Shown: positions 25,766 to 37,564 of the stretch, piece by piece
Layout: each line of letters opens with the position of its first letter
Numbering within the stretch: the first letter of the stretch is position 1
NCBI GenBank assembly: GCA_002050125.1
Contig: MWTA01000032.1
Coordinates: 19,126-83,125, forward strand
Origin: Anaerolineae bacterium UTCFX2
Lineage (GTDB): Bacteria > Chloroflexota > Anaerolineae > Anaerolineales > UBA4823
DNA: 64,000 nt
Direction: 5' to 3'
The notes under the pieces: generated by a model
Told to the model about the DNA's origin: nothing
Database searches by the model: none
What the model saw: only the letters and a program-made list of their open reading frames with translations
Made by a program: the position numbers and the translations under genes

Positions 25766-26725
25766 ATGCAGGTTACGCAAACGCACCCCAGCTTCACAAT
25801 TGGGGAGATCCCGGTCTACGGCGACCTGATCCTTGCGCCGATGGATGGCTTCTCCGACCAGCCTTTTCGTTCGTTGTGCCGCGAACTCGGCTCGGCGGTC
25901 AGTTACAGCGAGTTCATCAATGCGCTGGATGTGCTGCACGGTCACCCGCGCCTGGAGGAAAAGCTGGCTTTCCAGTCCGAAGAACGCCCGCTGATTTACC
26001 AGATCTACGACAGCGAGCCGGCGCGTCTGGTCGAGGCGGCGCTCAAGCTGCGCCGGCGCGGACCGGACGCGATCGACCTCAACCTGGGTTGTTCGGACCG
26101 CAGCGTGGCGGGGCGCGGGGCTGGCGCAGGAATGCTGCGCGACCCGCAGAGGGCGGCTCTGGCAATCGGGATGCTCCGCCGGGCGCTGGACATTCCGGTG
26201 ACCGCCAAAATGCGCCTGGGCTGGGACGATCAGGAGCGCAACTACCTGACGGTCGCCCAGCTGCTCGAACAAAACGGGGCAAGCCTGATCGCGGTGCACG
26301 GTCGCACGAAAGCGCAGGGGTACTCCGGCGCGGCGGACTGGGATGCGATCGCCAGGATCAAACAGGCGGTCAGCGTGCCGGTGATTGCCAACGGCGACGT
26401 GCGGAGCGCGGCGGACATCGAGCGCGTCTTAGCGCACACCGGCTGCGACGGCGTGATGATCGGCCGCGCCGCGATCGGCAATCCCTGGATCTTCTCCAGG
26501 CTGGACCGCGATCAGGTATCCAAAGAGCAGGTGCGGGAAGTGATGCTGCGCCACCTGGAGCGTAACCAGGCGTTTTACGGTGAAACGCGCGGGCTGGTGC
26601 TCTTCCGCAAATACGCCAGCCGGTATCTCTCGCCGTTGAGGCTCTCGGTGGAACTGCGCAAGCAGCTGCTCACGGCTGAAACCTCACCCGATTTCCTCGA
26701 AATTCTCGATCGGATACCGGCTTGA
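25766..26725 (+). CDS. dus: tRNA-dihydrouridine synthase
   Basis: The 319-residue flavoenzyme reduces specific uridines of tRNA. The TIM-barrel start LILAPMDGFSDQPFR, the active-site loop DLNLGCS with the catalytic cysteine, VTAKMRLGWDD, AVHGRTKAQGYSG, and the FMN-phosphate segment VIANGDVRSAAD, then GVMIGRAAIGNPWIF, are all present. In most Dus proteins the cysteine is followed by Pro; here it is Ser, in an otherwise normal context. The C-terminal helical domain is short. It is probably co-transcribed with radA. Which uridine is modified cannot be told. Confidence 0.92.
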   Translation: MQVTQTHPSFTIGEIPVYGDLILAPMDGFSDQPFRSLCRELGSAVSYSEFINALDVLHGHPRLEEKLAFQSEERPLIYQIYDSEPARLVEAALKLRRRGPDAIDLNLGCSDRSVAGRGAGAGMLRDPQRAALAIGMLRRALDIPVTAKMRLGWDDQERNYLTVAQLLEQNGASLIAVHGRTKAQGYSGAADWDAIARIKQAVSVPVIANGDVRSAADIERVLAHTGCDGVMIGRAAIGNPWIFSRLDRDQVSKEQVREVMLRHLERNQAFYGETRGLVLFRKYASRYLSPLRLSVELRKQLLTAETSPDFLEILDRIPA

Positions 26726-26825
26726 TCAATCTTATACCTCGCAGTCACATCCAGTCGGGCATGACCCATACCGCCATTGATTTACGATATGGGGGTAGAA
26801 TAAAAGATATAGGCAAGGAGAATTT

Positions 26826-27356
26826 ATGACAGCACTATCTCAGACGAATCGCGGCCTCTTGGATCGGGGGCTCATCTCGCGGGTGCGGCGCAACCACGGG
26901 CTGGAACATGCCACGCTGCACGTGTTGACGGAGGGGTTTCCGGGCCGGCCGCTGGCGGGACATTCCGACGTGGGCGGTTTCTGGATCATCGGTGAACTGG
27001 AAACCCCCGACGTAATTTCGGCTGCGGAGGAAGCGCTGGCGCGCCTGCAAGCCGGCGAGCGCCGGCTTGCGGTGCATCCGAGCTGCGGGACCAACTTTGC
27101 CACCGCGGGGGTGCTGGCGGGTTTGGCAGCCGGGGCGGCGATGTTCGGCGCCGGGCGCAAATTACGCACCAACATCGAGCGGCTGCCGGCTGCGATCATG
27201 CTGGCGACGTTGGCGCTCGTCGTTGCTCAACCCCTCGGTCTGCTGGTCCAGGAGCGTTTCACCACGTCCGGCGAGCCGGGTTCGCTGCAAGTGGTAGAGG
27301 TGAAACGCGTCCAAAACTCCCGCTTGCCGGTTCACCGGGTCGCCACGCAGGGTTGA
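26826..27356 (+). CDS. DUF6391 membrane protein
   Basis: The 176-residue protein has the family signature RRNHGLEHATLHVL near residue 21, followed by GHSDVGGFWIIGEL and an HPSCGTNF motif with conserved His and Cys that could bind a metal. Two hydrophobic segments (about 96-110 and 120-140) are likely membrane helices. The family occurs in cyanobacteria and Chloroflexota with no known function. An AAGGAG site fixes the start. holA begins four bases after the stop. Confidence 0.72.
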   Translation: MTALSQTNRGLLDRGLISRVRRNHGLEHATLHVLTEGFPGRPLAGHSDVGGFWIIGELETPDVISAAEEALARLQAGERRLAVHPSCGTNFATAGVLAGLAAGAAMFGAGRKLRTNIERLPAAIMLATLALVVAQPLGLLVQERFTTSGEPGSLQVVEVKRVQNSRLPVHRVATQG

Positions 27357-27359
27357 GAT

Positions 27360-28367
27360 ATGGGAAAACCCACGCCGGTGGTTTATATCCTGCACGGCGA
27401 GGATGAATTTGGGATTGCCAAGAAGCTTGCCGAATTTGAGCGGCTGTTTGACGATCCGGGCGCTGCAGCAATGAACACCATCAGGCTGGAGGGCGGGGCG
27501 TTTCAACCGGAAAGGTTGATGGAAGTCGCCGGAGCGCTGCCGTTCCTGGCTAAGCGCCGCCTGGTGATCGTGTTCAATCCGACGAGCCGGCTGGGGACGA
27601 AGGAAGCCCGGCAGAAATTCATGCAAGACCTCGAGCAGATCCCGGCGACGACGGCGCTGGTCCTGTGCGAAGACAGACTGCTCACGGTCGAGCGGGAGGG
27701 GGAAAAAGATACGCGCCGCTGGCTCGAAAAATGGGCGCAAAAGAACCCCGAGCGCGCCTGGATTCGGGCGTTTCCGCCGCCAAAAGGCGGTGAATGGGCG
27801 CAGTCAATCCAGAATCTGGCGCGCCAGGAAGGCGGGCAAATTTCTCCGCAGACGTCTGTGGCGCTGTATGAACTCACCAACGGCGACTTGCGCCTGGCAG
27901 CCCAGGAAGTGAAAAAGCTGCTGGCTTATGTGAACTATAGCCGCCCCATCCAGCTTGAGGACGCGCTGAAGCTGACCGCCGATGTGGGTCAGGGGGACAT
28001 TTTTGCAATGGTGGACGCGTTGGGAAACCGCGACCGGCGCCGGGCGCTGGGGATGCTGCGCCGGCTGCTGGATTACCTGGACTATTATGCGATCTTTGGG
28101 ATGACCGTGCGCCAGTTTCGCCAGATTGCGCAGACGCGCGCGATCTTGGATGCGGGCAAGGACAAAGCGGAGGTTATCCGCGTGTTTAGGTTGTTTGATA
28201 AAAAAGCTTTCCTGGCGGACCGGTTGATCGGGCAGGCGCGCCATTTTTCAATAGCGGAACTGCGGTTGATCTACCATCGCCTGCTGGAGACGGACGAAGC
28301 GGTCAAGACCAGCCAGATGCCGGGCGATCTGGCGTTGGAGATGCTGGTCGCTTCCTTGACAGATTGA
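27360..28367 (+). CDS. holA: DNA polymerase III delta subunit (HolA)
   Basis: HolA is the wrench of the clamp loader that opens the beta clamp. The 335 residues fit the family: an N-terminal YILHGEDEFGIAKKL start, the FLAKRRLVIV strand, an AAA-like fold without Walker residues (as expected, because delta does not hydrolyse ATP), the LTADVGQGDIFAMVDALGN helix and a C-terminal collar domain ending at ALEMLVASL. It follows DUF6391 by four bases. It converges on the SOS-type cassette across a strong hairpin at 28416-28448. Confidence 0.9.
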   Translation: MGKPTPVVYILHGEDEFGIAKKLAEFERLFDDPGAAAMNTIRLEGGAFQPERLMEVAGALPFLAKRRLVIVFNPTSRLGTKEARQKFMQDLEQIPATTALVLCEDRLLTVEREGEKDTRRWLEKWAQKNPERAWIRAFPPPKGGEWAQSIQNLARQEGGQISPQTSVALYELTNGDLRLAAQEVKKLLAYVNYSRPIQLEDALKLTADVGQGDIFAMVDALGNRDRRRALGMLRRLLDYLDYYAIFGMTVRQFRQIAQTRAILDAGKDKAEVIRVFRLFDKKAFLADRLIGQARHFSIAELRLIYHRLLETDEAVKTSQMPGDLALEMLVASLTD

Positions 28368-28415
28368 AAGGCAGATTAAAAAAAAGACAGGTTGAAACAG
28401 CCCGCGACGTGCGCG

Positions 28416-28448
28416 CCGGGGCAGCGCTGTTAGTGTACGCTGCCCCGG
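28416..28448. terminator. Hairpin between convergent holA and the ATPase cassette
   Basis: An 11-bp perfect stem (CCGGGGCAGCG / CGCTGCCCCGG) with an 11-base loop lies between two convergent transcripts. Neither side has a good U-tract, so it is a weak bidirectional terminator or an end-protecting hairpin. Confidence 0.55.
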
Positions 28449-28457
28449 CTGTCTTGG

Positions 28458-28736
28458 TTACGCCCCGCCGTTGACGCCGATCCAGAGGTGGTTGGGGAGG
28501 ACCGATTGGTTGGAACGCACTTCGATGCCGCCGGCGGTGAAGCGCTTCTCGTTATGCTTCTCGTTGGTGGGCGGCGCAGCGACTGCACCAGATTTGCCGT
28601 TGAGCATACTGGGATGGACGAAGCAGAGGGTGGGTCTGCTGCCGTATTTATCCCGATAGTACAGCGCGGCGCGCTCGATTTTGCTGTCCAGGTTGACTTT
28701 GGGGTCGTTATCGAACCAGAGCATGCCGATGTTCAT
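28458..28736 (-). CDS. Small conserved-looking hypothetical protein, partner of the FtsK-like ATPase
   Basis: A 92-residue soluble protein beginning MNIGMLWFDNDPKVNLDSKI and containing AALYYRDKYGSRP and LCFVHPSML. It resembles small proteins of unknown function that I associate with Chloroflexota. It has one Cys and no recognisable domain. It overlaps the FtsK-like gene by four bases and has its own strong GGAGATG-type ribosome site (GAAGGAGATGAAACATG). Both are expected to be transcribed from the LexA-type controlled promoter at 29696-29723. Function unknown; a DNA-damage-related role is inferred from the operator only. Confidence 0.6.
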   Translation of the reverse strand: MNIGMLWFDNDPKVNLDSKIERAALYYRDKYGSRPTLCFVHPSMLNGKSGAVAAPPTNEKHNEKRFTAGGIEVRSNQSVLPNHLWIGVNGGA

Positions 28737-29659
28737 GTTTCATCTCCTTCCAGATTATTCGGGTCGAAATCTTCGTCCTGCGCTTGCGATTGCGAGGGGT
28801 TGAGGGCGCAGGTCCAGAAGCGCAGCCAGGCGCCGCCGTAAGGAACCAGAAATTGCTGGCCCTTTCGCAGGCGGCGCGTCGAAAGCCCATCGCTGCTGGC
28901 AAGCTGGCGCGCCAGGCGCTCGTCCTGCATGTGACCAAACAGGCGGGTGCGGAACGCGCTGAGGTAGCGTGGCTCGATCTGCGAGACCTGCCCAGCCGGC
29001 AGGGCAGCCAGCGTCCAAAGCTGGTAACGCGGACCGTGGCGGATCAGCCAGTAAAGGCTGCTAAAAGTGGGTTCGTCCAGGAACGGCAACAACGCTGCCA
29101 AATCGTCGATCACCAGCAGGAATGTTGGGTCCTGTGGACCGGTGCGCTTGCGCATTTCAGCGGTGCGCACCATCTCTTCGACCAGGCTGAGGATGCCGGG
29201 ATGTTCAACCGGTAGCAAACGGCGGCAGTGGGATTGGTTTTCTAGCCCAGCGTATTCTTCGGGTTGGACGGCGATCAGGTTGAAGACGACCTGCTGGGGT
29301 GAATTGATGTGAACCAGCGAGGTCAGCAGCGCTTGGAGCAGGGCGGTCTTTCCGCTGCCCGGGTCGCCAACGAGCAGCAGCGCCCCCGGCGCCGGATTGC
29401 TGAAATCCAGCAGGAAGGGTAAGCCGTCGTCGCAAACGCCGAGCAAGGCTGAGCTTTCGGGAATCTCAGCCAGATTCAACCCGTCCAAAATTTGATCCAG
29501 TTTGGGTTGGACGCTCAGCGCCGGAACCGCAGCCGCCTCAGCCCCGTAAGCCACTAGGGGCGGGGGCTTGCGGCGCAGCCGCGGATATCCTCCGGCGGCT
29601 GGAAAAAAGCGATCGAGTGGTTTGAGGCGGCGAGCCAACGCCTCGTTCAGAGTAGACAT
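28733..29659 (-). CDS. FtsK/HerA-like P-loop ATPase
   Basis: The 308-residue soluble protein has one ATPase core: Walker A GDPGSGKT (98-105), Walker B LLVIDD (181-186), a downstream YQLWTLAALPAGQ strand resembling the sensor region of FtsK/SpoIIIE motors, and an arginine-containing FRTRLFGHM segment. It lacks the membrane helices, the long linker and the gamma domain of FtsK. Residues 1-70 are basic and Pro-rich. It begins an operon with the 92-residue gene. The promoter has consensus hexamers and an 18-bp GAAC-N4-GTTC palindrome at the start site, so I infer repression by a LexA-type protein. The cellular target is unknown. Confidence 0.7.
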   Translation of the reverse strand: MSTLNEALARRLKPLDRFFPAAGGYPRLRRKPPPLVAYGAEAAAVPALSVQPKLDQILDGLNLAEIPESSALLGVCDDGLPFLLDFSNPAPGALLLVGDPGSGKTALLQALLTSLVHINSPQQVVFNLIAVQPEEYAGLENQSHCRRLLPVEHPGILSLVEEMVRTAEMRKRTGPQDPTFLLVIDDLAALLPFLDEPTFSSLYWLIRHGPRYQLWTLAALPAGQVSQIEPRYLSAFRTRLFGHMQDERLARQLASSDGLSTRRLRKGQQFLVPYGGAWLRFWTCALNPSQSQAQDEDFDPNNLEGDET

Positions 29660-29679
29660 AGCTCCTCCATTCTTGCTAT

Positions 29680-29697
29680 ATAGAACATATGTTCTAT
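29680..29697. promoter_or_regulatory. LexA-type operator (SOS box)
   Basis: ATAGAACATATGTTCTAT is a perfect 18-bp palindrome containing GAAC-N4-GTTC (29683-29694), the core bound by LexA/DinR in Gram-positive bacteria and related phyla. It sits directly after the -10 and covers the predicted start site, the position where a bound repressor would block initiation. Confidence 0.75.
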
Positions 29698-29723
29698 TAT
29701 AAACGGTTTTATGGAAGTGTCAA
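29696..29723 (-). promoter_or_regulatory. Consensus sigma-70 promoter of the ATPase cassette
   Basis: On the minus strand, TTGACA (29718-29723) and TATAAT (29696-29701) match the consensus exactly, with a 16-base spacer. The leader would be about 30 bases and contains GGAGGAG. The operator at 29680-29697 overlaps the -10 by two bases. Confidence 0.85.
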
Positions 29724-29907
29724 GAGTTGAATTAATGTTCGTGTATTGGCGTATCTTGAGTCGGATTATCCGGGGCATTGCCTCGATTGTCGGGAAGAAT
29801 ACCCCGCGAACGTCTCCCATGCCGCTGCGGTGAAAATCTCTACTGCGGCGCTGGCTGGGGAAGGGGAAGGGGTTTTGGATTAGCAGCCTTGAAACTTTAC
29901 CGGACAA

Positions 29908-31038
29908 TTATAGAGGTTTGCGGTACACCCGGTAGCGCTTGTAGATACGGGCGCCCATGCGCTCCGCCAACTGCGGGGTAGCCGGGTTGTCCTCGCTGGT
30001 GAGCGACAGGTCGATCCATTCATAGCCTTTATTTTGCACTCGGCGCGCCATTTCGTCGAACAACAGCACCCCCACCCCGCGATTCCAGTATTCCGGCAAG
30101 ACCAGAACGCTCTTGATCGTCAGGCACTTGGGCTGGCGGCGCATATACCAGATCAGCCGCAGGTAATCCCAGGGATAGCGCAAACCGTTGGCATGTTGAA
30201 AGGCTTCGTTCAAGTTTGGCAGCGCCGGGAACCAGCCGACCGCGCGCCCATCCACTTCGGCAAACAGGATCAACTCTGGGTCGGCGACCTGGCGAAATTG
30301 CGCCAGCATTTCCTCCAGCGCCTCGCGCTGCCAGGGAATGAAATCGGTCAGGTGGGCGGTGGCGCGGTTGAGCAGTTCCAGGATGGTTTGAGCTTCTTCG
30401 GTCCAACGATCCAGGCGCGCTGCGCGGATCTGGATCTGGCCGCGTTGGCGCAGACGGTCAGCCAGGCGGTGTAAATGCTCCATTTCCGGGTTGTCTGCCG
30501 TCAGATCGAAGGCAAATGCCAGATTGTCGCCGCGCGCGGGGGCGAAGCCATAGCGCTCGACGAAATCACGATAATAGGGTGGCGTGTGACCGCAGAGCAG
30601 CGCCGGCGGGCGGTCGCGCCCTTCGATCAGCACGCCATAACTGTCTTCATAATCGAGGTTGAATGGACCATAGAGCGTTTCCAGCCCGCGCTGGCGCGCC
30701 CAGTCAGCGGCGCGCTCGAACAGAGCGCAGGCAATTTCATAGTCGGGGAGGCACTCGAAGAAACCGAACATGCAATCGCGCATGCCGCGTTGTTCGTTGA
30801 CCGCGCGATCTTCTGCAGCGCAGATGGTGCCTGCCGGGCGGTTGTCTTGCCAGGCGATAAAGAATTCAGCTTCACCGCGCTGAAAAAAAGCGCCCTTTTG
30901 TGGATCGATGCGCCGCGTGAGCTCCGGCAGAAGCGGGGGCGCCCAGAGCGGATCGCCGCGGTAGATGCGCCAGGGAAAACGCAGAAAGATATTACGGTCA
31001 GCCCGGCTGCGCAGCGGGAGAATCTGCAGAGTGCTCAT
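29908..31038 (-). CDS. GNAT-like protein (two acetyltransferase-fold halves)
   Basis: The 376-residue protein belongs to the group of long GNAT proteins that start with a FPWRIYRGDPLWAPP motif. The N-terminal half contains FFIAWQDNRPAGTICAA, and the C-terminal half carries the better acetyl-CoA site, with LTIKSVLVLPEYWNRGVG followed by VLLFDEMARRV. No membrane segment. It overlaps the transporter gene by four bases, so the two are co-transcribed with the transporter first. The substrate is unknown; whether it modifies something related to the transported solute is speculation. Confidence 0.75.
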   Translation of the reverse strand: MSTLQILPLRSRADRNIFLRFPWRIYRGDPLWAPPLLPELTRRIDPQKGAFFQRGEAEFFIAWQDNRPAGTICAAEDRAVNEQRGMRDCMFGFFECLPDYEIACALFERAADWARQRGLETLYGPFNLDYEDSYGVLIEGRDRPPALLCGHTPPYYRDFVERYGFAPARGDNLAFAFDLTADNPEMEHLHRLADRLRQRGQIQIRAARLDRWTEEAQTILELLNRATAHLTDFIPWQREALEEMLAQFRQVADPELILFAEVDGRAVGWFPALPNLNEAFQHANGLRYPWDYLRLIWYMRRQPKCLTIKSVLVLPEYWNRGVGVLLFDEMARRVQNKGYEWIDLSLTSEDNPATPQLAERMGARIYKRYRVYRKPL

Positions 31039-32399
31039 AGGACTTCCGGCGGCTCCAGCGCAGTAGCCCGGCGTTCTTCCAGTTGCATGACCACTTCGTT
31101 GTATTCCGCCCTTCCGAGCGGATAGAAGTAGGCGAAGACGATCCCGCTCAGCAGCAGCAGCGCCGGGATCGGACCGACCACCAGCCGAATCCCGAACAAG
31201 GCGGATGGCTGCTGGACAGCCGCGTTGGGGATGTAGCCGGTCCGGTCGAGCAGCAGCAGGATGAGCGGGATGGCGATGGAAGAGGCTACTTTCTGCATCA
31301 GAGAAACCAGGCTGTAGAACATCCCTTCATGGCGTTTGCCGGTTTGCAGCTCATCCCATTCGATGGCGTCGGGAATGATCGCCCAGGTCAGTACGTGGGC
31401 GGCGCTTATCCCGATGCCCGCCATGATACACAAGGTCATGATCCAGGGTAAACCGGTGTCGGCGGTAACCGTGACCAACACAACCTGGACGGCAGCCCAA
31501 AAAGCGATCCCGAAGATGTAAGCCAGGCGTTTGTTCCAGTTGTGCGCCATCCAGACCCACAACGGCAAGGCGATGATGGCGGTTATGAAGATGGCGCCCA
31601 TGATCAAATCGCTTTGATCTTCACGCAGCAGCGCATATTTAATAAAAAAGAGCAGCGCAGTCTGTAAGATGTCTATTGCAACCCAGGTGAGCAGGAAGAT
31701 CACCGCGCCAAAAATGAAAGGTCGATTTTTTAACGCGGCGCGCAGCGACTGGATCAGGCGCGGCTGCTGCGCCTGCATGTAATCGGGGCGCTCGCGGGTG
31801 TTGAAAAAGACGAGCAGGATGGGCAGCATACAAAGCAGTCCAAAAAGAACCGCCATTTCACGCACCCGCCCGGCGTTTTCAGGGATGAGCGAACCGATGA
31901 TCGCCAACGGAATTGTGAAGGCGATCAGGCTGCCCGCGATTGAAAAGAGCATGCGGTATGAGGTCAGGCTGGTGCGCTCATCGTAATCCTCGGTCAATTC
32001 GGGCGTCAGCGCGGCGTAGGGCATATTGGTCAGGGTAAAGGTGAGGTCGAAGAGCATGTAAGCCAGGGCGTAGTAACTAGCGAGCAGGAACTGATTCGCC
32101 AGGGGCGGACGAACCCAAAGCATGATAAAACACAAGCCGAACGGCAGGGCGCCAAAGATCAGGAAAGGCCGGCGGCGCCCCCAACGCGTGCGCATGCGGT
32201 CCGAAAGATGCCCGATCAGGGGGTCGTTAATGTAATCCCAGGAGCGGCCTAGGAAAATAGCCAGGGCAGCCAGGCTGGCTGGCAAACCCACGACATCGGT
32301 CAGGAAGATGGCAAAATAGACCGCCAGGATCGTGTTGGTGACGCTGAAAGAGATGTCGCCAAAGCCGTAAATCCATTTTGTGCGCCGGTTGAGGGTCAT
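31035..32399 (-). CDS. GPH-type sugar:cation symporter (MFS)
   Basis: The 454-residue membrane protein has about 12 helices and the start KWIYGFGDISFSVTNTIL typical of the glycoside-pentoside-hexuronide family, followed by SWDYINDPLIGHLSDR and TRWGRRRPFLI in the first cytoplasmic loop. These positions carry the conserved Asp and Arg residues involved in Na+ or H+ coupling. I start it at the ATG at 32399 (GTGAGGAA eight bases before). The in-frame GTG at 32414 is part of that ribosome site. Substrate not determined; melibiose-type glycosides are typical for the family. Confidence 0.85.
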   Translation of the reverse strand: MTLNRRTKWIYGFGDISFSVTNTILAVYFAIFLTDVVGLPASLAALAIFLGRSWDYINDPLIGHLSDRMRTRWGRRRPFLIFGALPFGLCFIMLWVRPPLANQFLLASYYALAYMLFDLTFTLTNMPYAALTPELTEDYDERTSLTSYRMLFSIAGSLIAFTIPLAIIGSLIPENAGRVREMAVLFGLLCMLPILLVFFNTRERPDYMQAQQPRLIQSLRAALKNRPFIFGAVIFLLTWVAIDILQTALLFFIKYALLREDQSDLIMGAIFITAIIALPLWVWMAHNWNKRLAYIFGIAFWAAVQVVLVTVTADTGLPWIMTLCIMAGIGISAAHVLTWAIIPDAIEWDELQTGKRHEGMFYSLVSLMQKVASSIAIPLILLLLDRTGYIPNAAVQQPSALFGIRLVVGPIPALLLLSGIVFAYFYPLGRAEYNEVVMQLEERRATALEPPEVL

Positions 32400-32538
32400 A
32401 GGCGAGTTCCTCACTGCGAGGTGGGATGATGAAATACTACGCGACCATATAGCCAGTTTTCTGCCTGGATTTTATCCGATCTGGCAGGGTTCAGTAACCC
32501 AATCCGGCGATAAGAATCCTGCGCGGACGTGCAACTTA

Positions 32539-32566
32539 TTGGACGGTTGTGCATCTAAGATATAGT
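32539..32566 (+). promoter_or_regulatory. Promoter of the zinc-ribbon gene
   Basis: TTGGAC (32539-32544) and TATAGT (32561-32566) are 16 bases apart, about 34 bases before the start codon. Confidence 0.5.
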
Positions 32567-32599
32567 TTGTCAGAATGTTTCATCTGTGAGGTAACGCTT

Positions 32600-32806
32600 A
32601 TGCCGCTTTTTGAATTTGTGTGCAGCGAGTGCGGTCAGCCCTTTGAGGAACTGGTTCGCAGTTCCAACGCAATCAGCGAGGTGAGCTGTCCAGAGTGTGG
32701 CAGCCCCAAGGTTTCCAAGAAAATATCCACCTTTGCCTCCAGGCTGAGCGGCGGGGTAAGCTCAAGCGGTTTCAGCGCGGCGTCATGCGCGCCGGGCGGC
32801 GCCTGA
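32600..32806 (+). CDS. FmdB-family zinc-ribbon protein
   Basis: A 68-residue protein that begins MPLFEFVCSECG and carries a second Cys pair in SCPECGSPKV, making a CxxC-x(n)-CxxC zinc ribbon with a Phe-rich start as in the FmdB regulatory family. The C-terminal 25 residues are Ser/Gly-rich and end in a single Cys. The start is the ATG at 32600, with GTGAGGTAAC before it. Function unclear; FmdB was named as a putative regulator of formamidase, but most members are uncharacterised. Confidence 0.82.
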   Translation: MPLFEFVCSECGQPFEELVRSSNAISEVSCPECGSPKVSKKISTFASRLSGGVSSSGFSAASCAPGGA

Positions 32807-32900
32807 GGCATATCCCGTTAGCCGGCTGTAGGCTGGTCAACCCATAATTTTTTCGAGATAAAAGCCTGGGAGCTAACAAAAGCCTCAGGCTCTTAAACTA

Positions 32901-32929
32901 TTTACAGAATGTGGACTGGCGGGTAAACT
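32901..32929 (+). promoter_or_regulatory. Promoter placing the start at the next gene's first codon
   Basis: TTTACA (32901-32906) and TAAACT (32924-32929) are 17 bases apart. The predicted first base is about 32936, three bases before the ATG. Confidence 0.55.
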
Positions 32930-32938
32930 TTCGGGGTG

Positions 32939-34381
32939 ATGAGCACTCTGGACGCCGAGCGCGAACGCCAATTCATGGATTATCTGCGTGATGGAATCAC
33001 GGCTGCGAAGGATGGTCACCGCAGCCTGGCTCAATCGCTGCTATACCGCGCGATCTATATCAATGGCGATGACGCCCGCCCCTACATCTGGCTGTCTTCC
33101 ACGACCGACGACCCGCTCGAACAAATCGAATATCTGGAGAAGGCTGTGGCAGCAGAACCTGCCAACGTCGCTGCCCGGCGCGGCCTGGCGCTGCTGAAAG
33201 GGAAGATCGATCCAACCAGGCTGATGCAGGCAGAAGCCTTAGAAAGGGCTGACGAAGCGGCTGTTATAGGGGCGGGGCCCGCCTCGAGCGCGCCGATCCA
33301 GGTTGAAGGCGAGGCGTTCCTCTGCCCGCGCTGCGGCGGGAGGCTGACATTTTCGATGCAGAGCGGGGCGCCTACGTGCGAGTATTGCGGTTATCACGAA
33401 GACAGCGCCGCTTCAGGCATAGAATCTGCCGGCCCATTGGCTTCGCTGGCGGATCGAGCTGAGCAGGTGCTGGATTTTCTCATCCCGACCACGCTGGGTC
33501 ACACCTGGGCAAGGGCGCAGCAGCATCTTTGCTGCGAACGCTGCGGCGCACACAGCCTTTTGCCCCCGGGGCAGAAAACCAACCAATGCCCGTACTGCGG
33601 TTCGAACCAGATCGTGAAGACCACGCCGCTGGAAGAGCTGGTGGACCCGCAACTCGTCGCGGTCGTGAAGATCGATGAGGGCGAGGCGCGTAAACGGGTG
33701 CGCCAGTGGTTGGGGAAAGGATTGTTTGCTCCCGATAATTTGATCAGCTCCGGCGCGAGCTTGCAGCTTCGGGCTGGATATTATTCATTTTGGACCTTCG
33801 ACGGCGCGGTGGAAGTGCGCTGGTCCTGTGAAGTGAATATGGGGAGTAACGATCGCCCTCGCTGGGAACCTTCAAACGGCGTGGAGACGCGTTTTTTTGA
33901 TGACGTGTTGGTGCCAGGGATCAAGACGATCACGCTCCAGGAGCAGCACGCATTGCAGCCGTTCGACTTACACGCCGTGGAAAATTTCGATCCTGGATAC
34001 CTGGCGGGCTGGCCGGCAGTGTTCTACGACCGCTCGCTTTCGGACGCTTCGCTGGTTGCCCGCGACGAGGTGATTCGCGAAATGCGCCCCCAAATGTACA
34101 GCCTGATCGAGCCCGGCCGCGACAAGCGCAATGTCAACATTGGGGGCGGAGAATGGAGCGGGATGACCTTCAAGCATTTGTTGCTGCCGCTCTGGATCGG
34201 CGAGTATCGTTTTCAGGGCAAGAATTTTCAGGTGCTCGTTAACGGTCAGACCGGCAAAGTGACGGGCGAGAAACCAAGCGATTCGGTCAAGATCGTGTTT
34301 ATGGCGCTGCTGGTGTTGGTGATCCTGGCAGTCATCGTGATGCTGTACTTGATCTTTGGCGCGCCAAACGCGCCCTTATGA
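32939..34381 (+). CDS. Zinc-ribbon protein with TPR-like N-terminus and C-terminal membrane anchor
   Basis: The 480-residue protein has a TPR-like N-terminal region (about 5-90: SLLYRAIYINGDDARPYIWL). Two zinc ribbons follow, one with CPRCGG and CEYCGY (about 128-150) and one with CERCGA and CPYCGS (about 200-220). A middle domain contains WSCEVNMG and YSFWTFDGAVEV, and a single hydrophobic helix lies near the C-terminus (about 450-472), which would anchor it with the bulk in the cytoplasm. Adjacent GTG (32936) and ATG (32939) codons are possible starts; neither has a ribosome site, fitting a leaderless transcript. Function unknown. Confidence 0.6.
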   Translation: MSTLDAERERQFMDYLRDGITAAKDGHRSLAQSLLYRAIYINGDDARPYIWLSSTTDDPLEQIEYLEKAVAAEPANVAARRGLALLKGKIDPTRLMQAEALERADEAAVIGAGPASSAPIQVEGEAFLCPRCGGRLTFSMQSGAPTCEYCGYHEDSAASGIESAGPLASLADRAEQVLDFLIPTTLGHTWARAQQHLCCERCGAHSLLPPGQKTNQCPYCGSNQIVKTTPLEELVDPQLVAVVKIDEGEARKRVRQWLGKGLFAPDNLISSGASLQLRAGYYSFWTFDGAVEVRWSCEVNMGSNDRPRWEPSNGVETRFFDDVLVPGIKTITLQEQHALQPFDLHAVENFDPGYLAGWPAVFYDRSLSDASLVARDEVIREMRPQMYSLIEPGRDKRNVNIGGGEWSGMTFKHLLLPLWIGEYRFQGKNFQVLVNGQTGKVTGEKPSDSVKIVFMALLVLVILAVIVMLYLIFGAPNAPL

Positions 34382-34459
34382 ACGCCGATCCGGATGGCGC
34401 TGGCGATCAGATAAAGCGTTGCATCCACATCCTTTGAATAAGGCAATCTCATTGTTTTT

Positions 34460-37531
<3,072 letters not shown>

Positions 37532-37564
37532 AGCGCCAGGGGTTCGCGGATCGAGAAAATTAAT

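Noticed and set aside
29647..29907. 86-codon minus-strand frame before the FtsK-like gene
   Set aside because: It covers the consensus promoter and the LexA-type palindrome, so it cannot be translated from that transcript, and its sequence is low-complexity.
34382..34459. T-box or other tRNA-sensing leader before glyQS
   Set aside because: The gap is 78 bases and lacks the conserved T-box sequence and stems.
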